Shown: piece by piece, positions 1 to 7,870 of the stretch
Layout of the letters: each line of letters starts with the position of its first letter
How positions within the stretch are numbered: the first letter of the stretch is position 1
Assembly: GCA_043101635.1 (NCBI GenBank)
Contig: JBICIE010000310.1
Location: forward strand, 1 to 17,428
From: CAYMJK01 sp043101635
GTDB lineage: Bacteria; Planctomycetota; Phycisphaerae; Phycisphaerales; UBA1924
Length of the DNA: 17,428 nucleotides
Reading direction: 5' to 3'
Translations under genes and position numbers: made by a program
The notes under the pieces: generated by a model
Database searches by the model: none
What the model was told of the DNA's origin: nothing
Seen by the model: the letters and a program-made list of their open reading frames with translations, nothing else

Positions 1-2
1 CC

Positions 3-263
3 GGCGTGATCTCCGCCTTCCAGGTCTTCGACATCGTCTTCATCATGACCGGCCAGCAGGAGAACTCGTACACCAACGTGCTGAACCTCATGACCTACCG
101 CGAGTTCACCTACGGGCAGCTCGGCTACGCCGCGGCGATCGGCGCCGTGATCTTCGCCCTGACGCTGGTGGCGACCTTCCTCCAGCTCGGCGCCGTGCGC
201 TGGATCGACCGCCGCGCCCCGCGGCCCGCGCGCGGGCCGACGTTCCGGGGGGGCAAGCCATGA
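3..263 (+). CDS. ABC sugar-type importer, inner-membrane permease 1 (C-terminal part only)
   Basis: Only the last 86 codons are present; the gene runs off the left edge, and the GTG at position 6 is an internal valine. The visible part contains the phrase FQVFDIVFIMTGQ, typical of the C-terminal third of MalF/UgpA-type permeases. A final membrane helix (about 20 hydrophobic residues, GYAAAIGAVIFALTLVATFL) and a short basic cytoplasmic tail follow. In this family the protein pairs with a MalG/UgpE-type permease to form the membrane channel of a carbohydrate importer. The stop codon overlaps the start of the next gene (ATGA at 260-263), so the two permeases are almost certainly translationally coupled. 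The EAA loop lies outside the window and the substrate cannot be told from this fragment. Confidence 0.88.
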   Translation, partial: GVISAFQVFDIVFIMTGQQENSYTNVLNLMTYREFTYGQLGYAAAIGAVIFALTLVATFLQLGAVRWIDRRAPRPARGPTFRGGKP

Positions 264-1108
264 GGCGCTCCACCCGCCGCCCGCCCCTTCCGGTCGTGCT
301 CGTCATCCACGCCATTGTCTGGCTGCTGGCCCTGACCATGCTGGCGCCGTTTGCCTGGATGGTCATCACCTCGCTGAAGACGGATGCCGAGGCCCAGGCG
401 GCCCTCTCCTTCTCCACCCTCCTGCCCGACACGCCAGTCTGGGGCAACTACGCCCGGGCCATGCGCGAGGCCGAACTCGGCCGCTTCTATGCCAACAGCC
501 TGATCGTGGCGCTGGCCACGATGTTCCTCGCCGTCGCCCACAACGCGCTGGCGGGCTACGCCTTCGCCAAGCTGCGCTTCCGCGGCAAGCGCATCCTCTT
601 CGGCGCCACACTCCTGACGATGATGCTGCCCGCCCAGGTCTTCTTCATCTTCGCCTACATCATCGCGGGGCGGCTCGGCTACGTGGACAATCTGCAATCG
701 ATGATCGTGCCCTTCCTCGCATCCGGTTTCGGCGTCTTCTACCTCCGCCAGGCGATCACCACCGTGCCCGAGGCCCTGCTGGAGGCCGGCCGGCTCGATG
801 GCATGCGCGAGATCGACCTCTTCTGGCTCGTGGCCCGGCCGATCGTCTGGCCCGCCATCAGCGCCCTTGCCATCTTCACGTTCGTCAACTCCTGGAACAA
901 CTTCTTCTGGCCGCTGATCGTGGTCGACAGCGAGCAGTTCAAGACGCTGCCGCTCGCCATCGCCGACCTCTCGGCTGGCCTGTACGTGCAGTCGTGGCCG
1001 GTGCAGATGGCCGCGGCGACGATCCTCGTGCTGCCGCTGGTCATTGTCTTCTTCCTGCTCCAGCGGGCCTTCGTCCGCGGCGTGGCCCTCACCGGGATGA
1101 AGGAGTAG
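260..1108 (+). CDS. ABC sugar-type importer, inner-membrane permease 2 (MalG/UgpE-like)
   Basis: This 282-residue protein has the usual length for the MalG/UgpE family. It opens with a short basic stretch and a membrane helix (around residues 14-36), followed by several further hydrophobic segments. The cytoplasmic EAA loop that contacts the ATPase is recognisable from about residue 171 (EALLEAGRLDGM, then I and the RPIVWP end). The C-terminus ends in ALTGMKE, matching the common family ending (G..KG or GMKE). The ATG overlaps the upstream permease stop, and the end of the gene contains AAGGAG, which serves as ribosome binding site for the solute-binding protein 2 bases downstream. Role: half of the transmembrane channel. 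The substrate is probably a sugar or oligosaccharide by family, but this is not proven. No ATPase gene is seen in the window. Confidence 0.93.
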   Translation: MRRSTRRPPLPVVLVIHAIVWLLALTMLAPFAWMVITSLKTDAEAQAALSFSTLLPDTPVWGNYARAMREAELGRFYANSLIVALATMFLAVAHNALAGYAFAKLRFRGKRILFGATLLTMMLPAQVFFIFAYIIAGRLGYVDNLQSMIVPFLASGFGVFYLRQAITTVPEALLEAGRLDGMREIDLFWLVARPIVWPAISALAIFTFVNSWNNFFWPLIVVDSEQFKTLPLAIADLSAGLYVQSWPVQMAAATILVLPLVIVFFLLQRAFVRGVALTGMKE

Positions 1109-1110
1109 CC

Positions 1111-2547
1111 ATGACTCGCGGCGCCATGCTCTTTGCCATCCTGCTGCTCCTTGGCACCGTCGGCCTGCTGCTGGCGCCGGGCAACAAGCGCATCGTGGCC
1201 GACGAGATCACGTTCACCGTCTGGGGCGCCCCGTTCGAGGACCGCCTCTTCAAGGACATCTACGCCGAGGGCTACGACGCCATGACGCCCGAGGTCAGCG
1301 TGGACTACCAGCGCCACGCCGATGTCAACATGAAGTACAACGCCTGGCACGCCCGCGGCCTCGGCGCCGAGGTCATGCGCCTGCGCATCACCGACTACCA
1401 CATGATGGTGCAGCGCGGCATGCTCGAGCCGCTGACGCCATACATCAACGATCCCGAGCGCGGGCTGTCGGCCGCGGAGTTGGCCGCGTTCCCGCAGGGC
1501 ATCATGGAGACGCTCACGGTCGACGGCAAGCTGTACGCCCTGCCGGAGGATTCGGCCCAGTTCGGCCTGTACTACAACCGCGCCATCTTCGACGCCTACA
1601 ACGCCGCGCATCCCGACGACCCGATTGACTATCCATCAGAGCGGTGGACGTGGGACGATCTGCGCACCGCGGCCCGCAAGCTCACGCAGCGCGGCGATGG
1701 CGTCGAGCAGGAGGTCTCCGGCATCGACCTGTTCCTGTGGGAATGGCCCTTCATGCACTTCTTCCTGCAGGCCGGCGGCGAACTGTGGGATGAGGACGAG
1801 ACCACCACCCGCATCAACTCGGATGCCGGCGTGGCCGCCCTCGAGTTCCTCGCCGGACTCGTCAACGACGGCTCCTGGCAGCCCTTCTTCGGGCGCATGG
1901 GCATGGTCGGCCCGGATGTCCGCTTCGTCACCGGGCACACCGCCATGCTCCTCAGCGGCTCGTGGTGGGTCGCGAACTTCCAGTTGCACAACCCCGACCT
2001 CGACTTCGCCGTTGCCCCGCCGCCCCGGGGCGTCAGCGACCGCTGCATCGCCGGCTCGGTGCTCTGGGGCATGAGCAGCCAGGCGCCCAACAAGGACGCC
2101 GGATGGGACATGATCCGCTGGCTGGTGCAGGAGCCCCAGGCCCTGGCCTACTGGGACACCCTGCGCGTGGCGCCGCCCGCCCACACCGGCGTGATCGCCT
2201 CCGACGCCTTCCGGTCCACCTCCGGCGTTCCGGCGCCCGGTCGCCCCGGCGAGTACCTCGTGCCCCCCATGCGCCCCGAGGACTTCGACGATCAGGCCGC
2301 CTGGCTGCTCGTCCAGCTTCTGCCCGATCCGGCGACCGGCGAGGCGCGGGCGACCATCCCCGCCACGCTCTATCAGACCTACCTGGAGCGCCAGATTGGC
2401 GAGATGTTCCGCGACCAGATCCGGGAAGCCGACCAGTTCACCCCCGAGCGGGCCCGCCAGCGCCTGGAAGCCGTCGCCCGGGCCGTCCACGACCACATCG
2501 ACCGCGACCGGGCCGCCCGGGGCCTGCCGCCTGTCGTCCGGCCGTGA
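1111..2547 (+). CDS. ABC importer extracellular solute-binding protein, family 1 (UgpB/MalE-like)
   Basis: The 478-residue protein starts at ATG 1111, chosen because AAGGAG (1100-1105) sits 5 bases upstream and a hydrophobic N-terminal segment follows at once; an in-frame GTG far upstream inside the permease is not credible. After the membrane segment (about residues 5-22) the protein has the fold signatures of family 1 binding proteins: ITFTVWG near the N-terminus, LYALPEDSAQFGLYYNRAIF (ligand-cleft region), and WTWDDLRTAARKL. In this family the protein captures sugars outside the cytoplasmic membrane and delivers them to the two permeases encoded just upstream. It is somewhat longer than the usual 400-450 residues. 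There is no lipobox cysteine, so it is either cleaved or held by its N-terminal helix. The ligand is not identifiable. Confidence 0.9.
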   Translation: MTRGAMLFAILLLLGTVGLLLAPGNKRIVADEITFTVWGAPFEDRLFKDIYAEGYDAMTPEVSVDYQRHADVNMKYNAWHARGLGAEVMRLRITDYHMMVQRGMLEPLTPYINDPERGLSAAELAAFPQGIMETLTVDGKLYALPEDSAQFGLYYNRAIFDAYNAAHPDDPIDYPSERWTWDDLRTAARKLTQRGDGVEQEVSGIDLFLWEWPFMHFFLQAGGELWDEDETTTRINSDAGVAALEFLAGLVNDGSWQPFFGRMGMVGPDVRFVTGHTAMLLSGSWWVANFQLHNPDLDFAVAPPPRGVSDRCIAGSVLWGMSSQAPNKDAGWDMIRWLVQEPQALAYWDTLRVAPPAHTGVIASDAFRSTSGVPAPGRPGEYLVPPMRPEDFDDQAAWLLVQLLPDPATGEARATIPATLYQTYLERQIGEMFRDQIREADQFTPERARQRLEAVARAVHDHIDRDRAARGLPPVVRP

Positions 2548-2561
2548 TCGGTAATTTGCCC

Positions 2562-2590
2562 TTGTGAGTCGCCCGGCGGCCCGGTATTCT
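2562..2590 (+). promoter_or_regulatory. Predicted sigma70-type promoter for the metalloprotease / laminin-B operon
   Basis: TTGTGA (2562-2567) and TATTCT (2585-2590) are separated by 17 bases. It lies in the short gap between the importer operon and the secreted protease gene, 46 bases before the ATG. The same 17-base spacing occurs at two other dockerin gene promoters in the window (6763-6791 and 15704-15732). Predicted from sequence only. Confidence 0.55.
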
Positions 2591-2599
2591 GGCCCTCAA

Positions 2600-2619
2600 G
2601 CCGGGCAGCCCCGCCCGGC
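2600..2619 (+). promoter_or_regulatory. 5' UTR stem-loop just after the predicted transcription start
   Basis: GCCGGGC and GCCCGGC form a perfect 7-bp stem around a 6-base loop (AGCCCC). The stem begins about 10 bases after the -10 box, so it would lie at the very 5' end of the transcript, directly before the Shine-Dalgarno sequence AGGGAGG (2621-2627). It could protect the 5' end or modulate ribosome access. It has no U-run, so a terminator for the upstream importer operon is less likely but not excluded. Confidence 0.45.
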
Positions 2620-2636
2620 GAGGGAGGCTCCACCGA

Positions 2637-5600
2637 ATGACCGCGTTCCGCGCTCTCGTTGTCACGTGCTTCACGCTCGGGCTCTCCGCCGCCGCGCTGG
2701 CAGAGCCCGCCGAGTCCGTACTCTTCGACCCGATCGGCGCTGAGGGGACCGCCGTGGTGCTCCAGGCCGAGCCGGGCGGCTGGGACCGCCTGATGGCCGG
2801 CCCGCAGCGCCTCGAACTGCCCGTGCTGCCGCTGGCCGACCTCGGCGGGGAAGATGGCGACGCCACGCTGCTGCTGGAGCGGTTCGCGGTCACCACGCCG
2901 CGGACCAGGTTCGTGCTCGGCCGTCGCGGAGGGCCCGATGTGCCACTTCCCTACGACCCGTCATCAATCAAGCTCTACCGCGGCGTGGTGGACGGTGTGG
3001 AGGGCGCCACGGCCGTCCTCGCCGCCTCGCCGCGGAGCGTCGTCGGCCTGATCAACATGCCCTCCGGATCCAGCTACGCGATCTCCTCGAAGGGAAGCGG
3101 CGGGGTCGATCTGCCCGCCGGTCAGCTCAGCGTCTTTCCTACCACGCTCGGCGGCTGGCCGCTGCCCGGCGTCGACATGTGCCGCGTGATCGACACGGGC
3201 GATCCCGGGTCGGCGCCAGAGCCGGACGCCGACCCCATCCCCGGCCTGCGCCAGCTTGAGCTCGCCGTCGAGACCGATTACGAGTACTACACGCTGTTCA
3301 ACGATCTGGATGCCGCTGGCGATTACGTCGTGCAGGTCTACGCGCTGGTCAGCGACATCTACGTGCGCGCCATCAACACCCGCATCGACCTGACCTTCGT
3401 GCGCCTCTGGGATGAGCCGGACGACCTGTTCAACGAGCCCGAGCCGCTTGGCCCGTTCCGCGACTACTGGAATGCGCAGATGGGGCATGTGCAGCGCGAC
3501 CTGGCCCAGTTCTTCACGGGAAGGCGCGATCTGAGCGCCGGTGGCGTCGCCTACCTCCGGGGCGTCTGCAACAACAACGGGTATTCGTGGGCCGGGTACG
3601 TCATCGGCAGGTTCGCCGACCCCGACCGACCCAGCGGATTCAATCGGGACATTACGGTCACCGCCCACGAGATCGGGCACAACTGCGGCACGCCGCATAC
3701 GCACGACCTCGGCCTCGATGACTGCGATGACGCCACCCTCGTGGCCCGGCGCGGCACGATCATGAGCTACTGCGGCCAGACCTACAGCGGCGGGGCGGGC
3801 AATACCGACATGACCTTTCACGCCGTCGTGCGGGACGTGATGCGTGGCTACCTGGCCGACCGTCCCTGCCTGATCCCGGATTGCAATCAGAACGGTGTTG
3901 CCGATGATGTTGACATCTCCACCGGGACCAGCCTCGACGTCAACACCGACGGCGTTCCGGATGAGTGTCAGGACTGCGATGGCGACGGCGTGCTCGATCC
4001 CGAGCAGATCGCCGCCGGCGCCAGCCTCGACCGCAACCGCAACGGCATCCCGGACGAGTGCGAGACCGATTGCAACGGCAACGGAATCCCGGACGATGTC
4101 GACCTGTTGCCGTCGGTCGACATCCTCTTCTTCGACAACTTCGAGATGGACAACGGCTGGACTGCCGAGAACCTCGGCGCCACCAGCGGCGACTGGCAGC
4201 GCGGCGTGCCCGTGGATGACCCGGGCTGGGAGTACGACCCGGCCAGCGATTCCGATGGCAGCGGCCAGTGCTGGCTGACACAGAACGAACTGGGCAACAC
4301 CGATGTCGATGGTGGGGCGGTCCGCCTGACGTCACCGATGTTCGACCTGACCTTCGGCGACGCCGCCATCGCCTACGACTACTTCTTGCGCCTAACACGC
4401 TCGGCCGCGGAGGACCGGCTGCTGGTCGAGATCTCCGATGATGATGGCGCCTCATGGCAGCCGGTCATCGCCCACGACACCGATGGCGGGCTGAACTGGC
4501 GTACCCACGTGATCTCGGAGGCCGACATTATCGCCGCCGGCGCCTCGATGACCTCGACCATGCGCATCCGCTTCACCGCCAACGATGATGATGCCCAGAG
4601 CATCGTCGAAGCCGGCCTCGACGCCTTCATCCTCGCCCGCTACATCCCGCCCGTGAGCGTCGATGAGAACTTCAACGAGGTTCCCGACGAGTGCGAGCCG
4701 GATTGCGATGGCGACGGCCGGGCCGACTACCTCCAGATCCTGGCGGATATGTACCTTGACATCACCCGCGATCTCATCCTCGATGGCTGCCAGGACTGCG
4801 ACAGCGATGGCGAGATCGATCTCATCGCCCTCGACCACGCTCACAACGTCTGGGTCACGAGCCTCGAGGATCCGGAACTCTACGAGTTCTACGGCGCAAC
4901 TGGCGTGCGCACCCGCATCACCGAGGAGACCGCCATCAACATGGGCGCCGATCTGCTCATCACACCGGACCGGCGGATCCTCATCTCCAGCGCCACTGAC
5001 AGCCGCATCGCCGAGTTCGACATGAGCGGGACGCACATCGGCGACCTCGTCGCCGCCGGCGCCGGTGGCCTGGACGGACCCGGGACGATGCTCATCCACC
5101 CCGATGGCCTGCTCGTCGCCAGCGAGCGGACCGGCAGCGTCAAGCTCTATGACCTCACAACCGGCGCCTACATCCGCGACTTCGTCGAGCCGGGCGCCGG
5201 CGGGCTGACCGGCCCGTTCGGGCTTGCCTTCAGCAAGGCCGGATCGCTGCTGGTCACCAGCGCCGACAATCAGGTGCTCGAATACGACGGCGCCACCGGC
5301 GCGTTCTCCGGCGTCTTCGTCAGCCAGTCCGACAACGGCGGGCTGGATGTCCCGCGCGCCATCCTCGTCATGCCCGATGGCCGCCTGCTGGTCACCAGCT
5401 ACAACACCGACAACGTACTCGCCTTCGACGGCGACACGGGCGCCTTCATCGATCAGTTCCAGCGCGGCGGCACAGTCGATCGCCTCGTGCTGGAAGAGCC
5501 CTGGGGCATCCGGCTCGGGCCCGATGGCGGCGTGTACGTTTCCACCAGCCATGTCCACCCGTTTGCCCCGACCGGCGCCCTGCACCTGACCAACGCGCGG

Positions 5601-6029
5601 ATCTATCACTACGACCCCAGCAGCGGCTTCTTCATCCGCGCCTTCGTGCTGGGCAACGACACCGGGCTGTACCACCCCTCCGGCTTCGACTTCGTCCCCG
5701 GCGACGCCACCGACTGCAACGGCAACTTCATCCCCGACAACTGCGACATCGCCACGGGCCTGGCCCAGGACTGCAACACCAACGGCGTCCCCGACGACTG
5801 CGACATCCGTCTCGGGACCAGCAAGGACGCCAACGGCAACGGCGTCCCGGACGAGTGCGAGTGTTACGCCGACTGCGACGGCACCGGGACGCTGGACATC
5901 TTCGACTTCCTGTGCTTCCAGAACGCATTCGGGACTGGCGATCCCTATGCCGACTGCGACGGTACCGGCGTGCTCGACCTCTTCGACTTCCTTTGCTTCC
6001 AGAATGAGTTCGGCGCCGGGTGCCCGTAG
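2637..6029 (+). CDS. Secreted reprolysin-like (M12B-type) zinc metalloprotease with calcium repeats, beta-propeller and C-terminal dockerin
   Basis: This 1130-residue protein starts at ATG 2637, with AGGGAGG 9 bases upstream and a signal peptide ending ALA (cleavage after about residue 22). A probable propeptide (about 25-200) precedes a metzincin catalytic domain. Its zinc motif HEIGHNCGTPHTHD places the ligands at H344, H348 and H354 and the catalytic Glu at E345; the Met-turn is GTIMSYC with M376. Aspartate-rich, thrombospondin-3-like calcium repeats follow (about 415-490), then a beta-sandwich-like domain (about 496-670), another calcium repeat, an NHL/SMP-30-like beta-propeller (about 725-1020), more DCNGNGxPD-type repeats (1026-1075), and a two-repeat dockerin (1076-1130). 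It probably cleaves proteins outside the cell while attached through the dockerin. The next gene follows after 23 bases, so they form an operon. Substrate unknown; domain boundaries are approximate. Confidence 0.87.
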   Translation: MTAFRALVVTCFTLGLSAAALAEPAESVLFDPIGAEGTAVVLQAEPGGWDRLMAGPQRLELPVLPLADLGGEDGDATLLLERFAVTTPRTRFVLGRRGGPDVPLPYDPSSIKLYRGVVDGVEGATAVLAASPRSVVGLINMPSGSSYAISSKGSGGVDLPAGQLSVFPTTLGGWPLPGVDMCRVIDTGDPGSAPEPDADPIPGLRQLELAVETDYEYYTLFNDLDAAGDYVVQVYALVSDIYVRAINTRIDLTFVRLWDEPDDLFNEPEPLGPFRDYWNAQMGHVQRDLAQFFTGRRDLSAGGVAYLRGVCNNNGYSWAGYVIGRFADPDRPSGFNRDITVTAHEIGHNCGTPHTHDLGLDDCDDATLVARRGTIMSYCGQTYSGGAGNTDMTFHAVVRDVMRGYLADRPCLIPDCNQNGVADDVDISTGTSLDVNTDGVPDECQDCDGDGVLDPEQIAAGASLDRNRNGIPDECETDCNGNGIPDDVDLLPSVDILFFDNFEMDNGWTAENLGATSGDWQRGVPVDDPGWEYDPASDSDGSGQCWLTQNELGNTDVDGGAVRLTSPMFDLTFGDAAIAYDYFLRLTRSAAEDRLLVEISDDDGASWQPVIAHDTDGGLNWRTHVISEADIIAAGASMTSTMRIRFTANDDDAQSIVEAGLDAFILARYIPPVSVDENFNEVPDECEPDCDGDGRADYLQILADMYLDITRDLILDGCQDCDSDGEIDLIALDHAHNVWVTSLEDPELYEFYGATGVRTRITEETAINMGADLLITPDRRILISSATDSRIAEFDMSGTHIGDLVAAGAGGLDGPGTMLIHPDGLLVASERTGSVKLYDLTTGAYIRDFVEPGAGGLTGPFGLAFSKAGSLLVTSADNQVLEYDGATGAFSGVFVSQSDNGGLDVPRAILVMPDGRLLVTSYNTDNVLAFDGDTGAFIDQFQRGGTVDRLVLEEPWGIRLGPDGGVYVSTSHVHPFAPTGALHLTNARIYHYDPSSGFFIRAFVLGNDTGLYHPSGFDFVPGDATDCNGNFIPDNCDIATGLAQDCNTNGVPDDCDIRLGTSKDANGNGVPDECECYADCDGTGTLDIFDFLCFQNAFGTGDPYADCDGTGVLDLFDFLCFQNEFGAGCP
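5862..6026 (+). repeat. GC-type dockerin module, two 27-residue repeats (metalloprotease C-terminus)
   Basis: This codes for residues 1076-1130: two copies of a 12-residue calcium loop (D-C-D-G-T-G-x-L-D-x-F-D) followed by F-L-C-F-Q-N, ending G-C-P. Loop positions 1, 3, 5 and 12 carry the usual dockerin calcium ligands. The module has six cysteines, enough for three disulfides. The repeat period is 81 bases. Confidence 0.85.
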
Positions 6030-6052
6030 CCCCCCGCGCCCGGAGAAAGCCC

Positions 6053-6736
6053 GTGTTCAGGACTGCATTGACAGTTTTCGTCGCCCTTGGTGCACTCGCG
6101 CCGATCACCGCAGCGCAGCACAGCACGTTCGAAACCTCCAGCGAAGGCTGGGGCGTCGTCGGGCTCGATCCGACACAGCACGCCGGGGCTGCAACAGCGC
6201 CCCCTGATGCGCCGTTCGATCCGTCCGACGGGCGCCCGCCCGGGAGCATCCGAATCGGCGACGCGGCCGCCTGGACATTCGTGTCGGCCCCAGCGCCGTT
6301 CCTGGGCGATCATTCCGGCGCCTATGGCAGCAGTGTCGGCTTCGACATGAAGGTTCGCTTCGCCGACGCCAGTTCGCTGTATCCCGTGTTGGCGATCGCA
6401 GGAGCGAGGATCACACTCTACTACTCCATCGAGGTCAGCGAGATCGTGCTCGACCAGTGGACCGCGTGGGACATTCCCCTCGCACCCGGGCCGTGGGTTG
6501 TCGATCACTACGCCATCGGCGCCGCCGCCACCGAGGCCGACATCCGCGAGGCCCTCGCAGACATCCGCGGCTTCTACATTGACACCGAGTACCGGACCGG
6601 TCCGGATGATACGTCATTGGACAATATCCGCCTCGGCCTGGCGGACAGTTGCTACGCCGACTGCGACGGCACGGGGACGCTGGACTTCTTTGACTTCCTG
6701 TGCTTCCAGAACGCCTTCGGCGCCGGTTGCCCATAG
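6053..6736 (+). CDS. Secreted laminin B (IV type A) domain protein with one-repeat dockerin
   Basis: This 227-residue protein is given a GTG start at 6053 because GGAG lies 7 bases upstream and a clean signal peptide follows (ending TAA before QHSTFE, about residue 21). The frame also opens at 6020, but that would add a basic leader without a ribosome site. The mature part follows the laminin B (domain IV) pattern: STFETSSEGWGVVG at the start, PPGSIRIGD, then FLGDHSGAYGSSVGFDMKV, and LDNIRLG near the end. In animals this domain occurs in laminins and perlecan; bacterial copies are exported and may bind surfaces or glycans, which is inference. Residues 200-227 are a dockerin with only one calcium loop, unlike the two in its neighbours. 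The gap to the metalloprotease gene is 23 bases, so it is probably co-transcribed with it. Confidence 0.8.
   Translation: MFRTALTVFVALGALAPITAAQHSTFETSSEGWGVVGLDPTQHAGAATAPPDAPFDPSDGRPPGSIRIGDAAAWTFVSAPAPFLGDHSGAYGSSVGFDMKVRFADASSLYPVLAIAGARITLYYSIEVSEIVLDQWTAWDIPLAPGPWVVDHYAIGAAATEADIREALADIRGFYIDTEYRTGPDDTSLDNIRLGLADSCYADCDGTGTLDFFDFLCFQNAFGAGCP
6650..6733 (+). repeat. GC-type dockerin module, single-repeat variant
   Basis: Only 28 residues with one calcium loop. It starts like repeat 1 of the neighbouring metalloprotease (CYADCDGTGTLD, then QNAFG) but finishes like repeat 2 (GAGCP). Four cysteines remain, still an even number. This junction is what a deletion between two tandem repeats would leave. 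Confidence 0.8.
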
Positions 6737-6762
6737 CCCCGCCCGGAACCTCGCGGCGGCCC

Positions 6763-6791
6763 TTGCGGCCCGCGACGGTCTGTGGTAGGCT
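6763..6791 (+). promoter_or_regulatory. Predicted sigma70-type promoter for the 300-residue dockerin protein
   Basis: TTGCGG (6763-6768) and TAGGCT (6786-6791) are separated by 17 bases, in the 132-base gap after the laminin-B gene. The start codon is 77 bases downstream of the -10 box. The leader contains the 10-base palindrome CGCGGCCGCG but no long hairpin. Confidence 0.45.
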
Positions 6792-6868
6792 CTGCTCGGA
6801 CCCGGGACGGGGGGCGCGGCCGCGTGGCTCCGCCTCCGCAGCCCGCAACTCGTGAGGGAGGACGCACA

Positions 6869-7771
6869 ATGCGTTCAGTCGGATTCGGCGCGATCAGCGC
6901 CATGGTGGTCGCAGCGCTCGCAGGCGGCGCTTCGGGGCAGATTCTGCTCGACGGTGACATGGAGGCGCTGGCGCTCGGCACAGCGCCGGACTGTGGGGCG
7001 CCCGCCGGGGCCTGGATCTACCCGGACGCCTATGCCACGGCCGGGCTCTGTGAGGCTCTGCCCGAAGACACCCGCATCGAGCCGGGGCCGACGGGTGGGA
7101 ACAGCCTGCTCATGAAGATCGACGGCGCCGCGCTGAACATCCATCTGACCAATCTCTTCACCGAGACGATCATGGAGGGCGCCGGCATCGCGGTCGTGCA
7201 GTTCGACCTTTTCGTCACCGGCGGCTTCGGCGGCGCGGCCGTCTACGTCGGCGGGGATCATGGCGGCGGCGGTTTCAGCAACACCACCGACCGCGGCCCC
7301 CAGATCCTCTGGACCGCCGCGGGCCAGATCAATGGCTACCAGCCCGCCGCCGAGGCGATCACCGACTACAAGCAGGAGACCTGGCAGCGCGTGGTCCTGG
7401 AGATCGACCTGGTCGCCGACACCTTCGACATGTACCACACCAACGACATCACCGTGGATCCCGTCCTCGTGACCTCGGGCTTCGGCTTCCGCTCCGGCAC
7501 GCAGAACTTCCTCGACCGCTTCACCTTCGCGCACTTCGGCGGCGCCGAGCCGATCAATGTTGCGTTCCTCGACAATGTCAGCGTCACCGTTGAAGCCGTC
7601 GGCTGCTACGCCGACTGCGACGGTACGGGCGTGCTCGACTTCTTCGACTTCCTCTGCTTCCAGAACGCCTTCGCAACCGGCGACCCCTACGCCGACTGCG
7701 ACGGCACCGGCGTGCTGGACTTCTTCGACTTCCTCTGCTTCCAGAACGAGTTCGCGATGGGTTGCCCGTAG
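6869..7771 (+). CDS. Secreted dockerin protein of unknown function (300 residues)
   Basis: ATG 6869 is chosen because GGGAGGA (6856-6862) sits 6 bases upstream and a signal peptide with the cleavage site ASG before QILLDG follows (about residue 23). The frame opens further upstream, but that would place non-signal sequence ahead of the export signal. The mature region (24-245) looks beta-rich. It begins with ILLDGDMEALALG and has features of a LamG/concanavalin-like sandwich: W-rich strands, and a C-terminal strand reading VAFLDNVSVTVEA, typical of 'LDNVxV' endings in secreted jelly-roll domains. I cannot assign an activity. Residues 246-300 are a two-repeat dockerin ending GCP. The gene has its own promoter and ends before a strong hairpin at 7806-7835 shared with the convergent gene. 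Confidence 0.8.
   Translation: MRSVGFGAISAMVVAALAGGASGQILLDGDMEALALGTAPDCGAPAGAWIYPDAYATAGLCEALPEDTRIEPGPTGGNSLLMKIDGAALNIHLTNLFTETIMEGAGIAVVQFDLFVTGGFGGAAVYVGGDHGGGGFSNTTDRGPQILWTAAGQINGYQPAAEAITDYKQETWQRVVLEIDLVADTFDMYHTNDITVDPVLVTSGFGFRSGTQNFLDRFTFAHFGGAEPINVAFLDNVSVTVEAVGCYADCDGTGVLDFFDFLCFQNAFATGDPYADCDGTGVLDFFDFLCFQNEFAMGCP
7604..7768 (+). repeat. GC-type dockerin module, two repeats (300-residue protein C-terminus)
   Basis: Codes for residues 246-300 with two D-C-D-G-T-G-V-L-D-F-F-D calcium loops and six cysteines, ending G-C-P. The two repeats are nearly identical in DNA as well as protein across the D-F-F-D-F-L-C-F-Q-N stretch, suggesting recent duplication or gene conversion. Confidence 0.85.
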
Positions 7772-7805
7772 GGGACGACCCAGCAGAGAATGGGACTCAG
7801 GCATG

Positions 7806-7835
7806 AAGAGGGGGGCGGCCCGGCCGCCCCCCCTT
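7806..7835. terminator. Strong GC hairpin, likely bidirectional terminator between convergent dockerin genes
   Basis: GGGGGGCGGCC (7810-7820) pairs perfectly with GGCCGCCCCCC (7822-7832); in practice about 9 bp around a 5-base loop. Flanking AAG and CTT bases can extend the stem. It lies between the stop codons at 7771 (+) and 7871 (-). There is no long T-run on either strand, so termination is inferred from stem strength and position. Confidence 0.65.
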
Positions 7836-7870
7836 CCGTTGTCCGTGCAGTACGTTGTCAGATCCGCTGC

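Noticed and set aside
994..1110. Extended N-terminus of the solute-binding protein starting inside the permease
   Set aside because: ATG 1111 has AAGGAG 5 bases upstream and begins the hydrophobic export segment; the longer form would bury that signal.
4452..5675. Long minus-strand open frame (407 codons) opposite the metalloprotease
   Set aside because: It lies wholly inside a convincing gene, has a valine/alanine/glycine/aspartate-rich shadow composition, no ribosome site and no domain. High GC with strong third-base bias leaves antisense frames open.
5862..6026. CRISPR-like direct repeats
   Set aside because: The 81-base repeats are coding dockerin units without spacers of regular length, and they appear only at gene ends.
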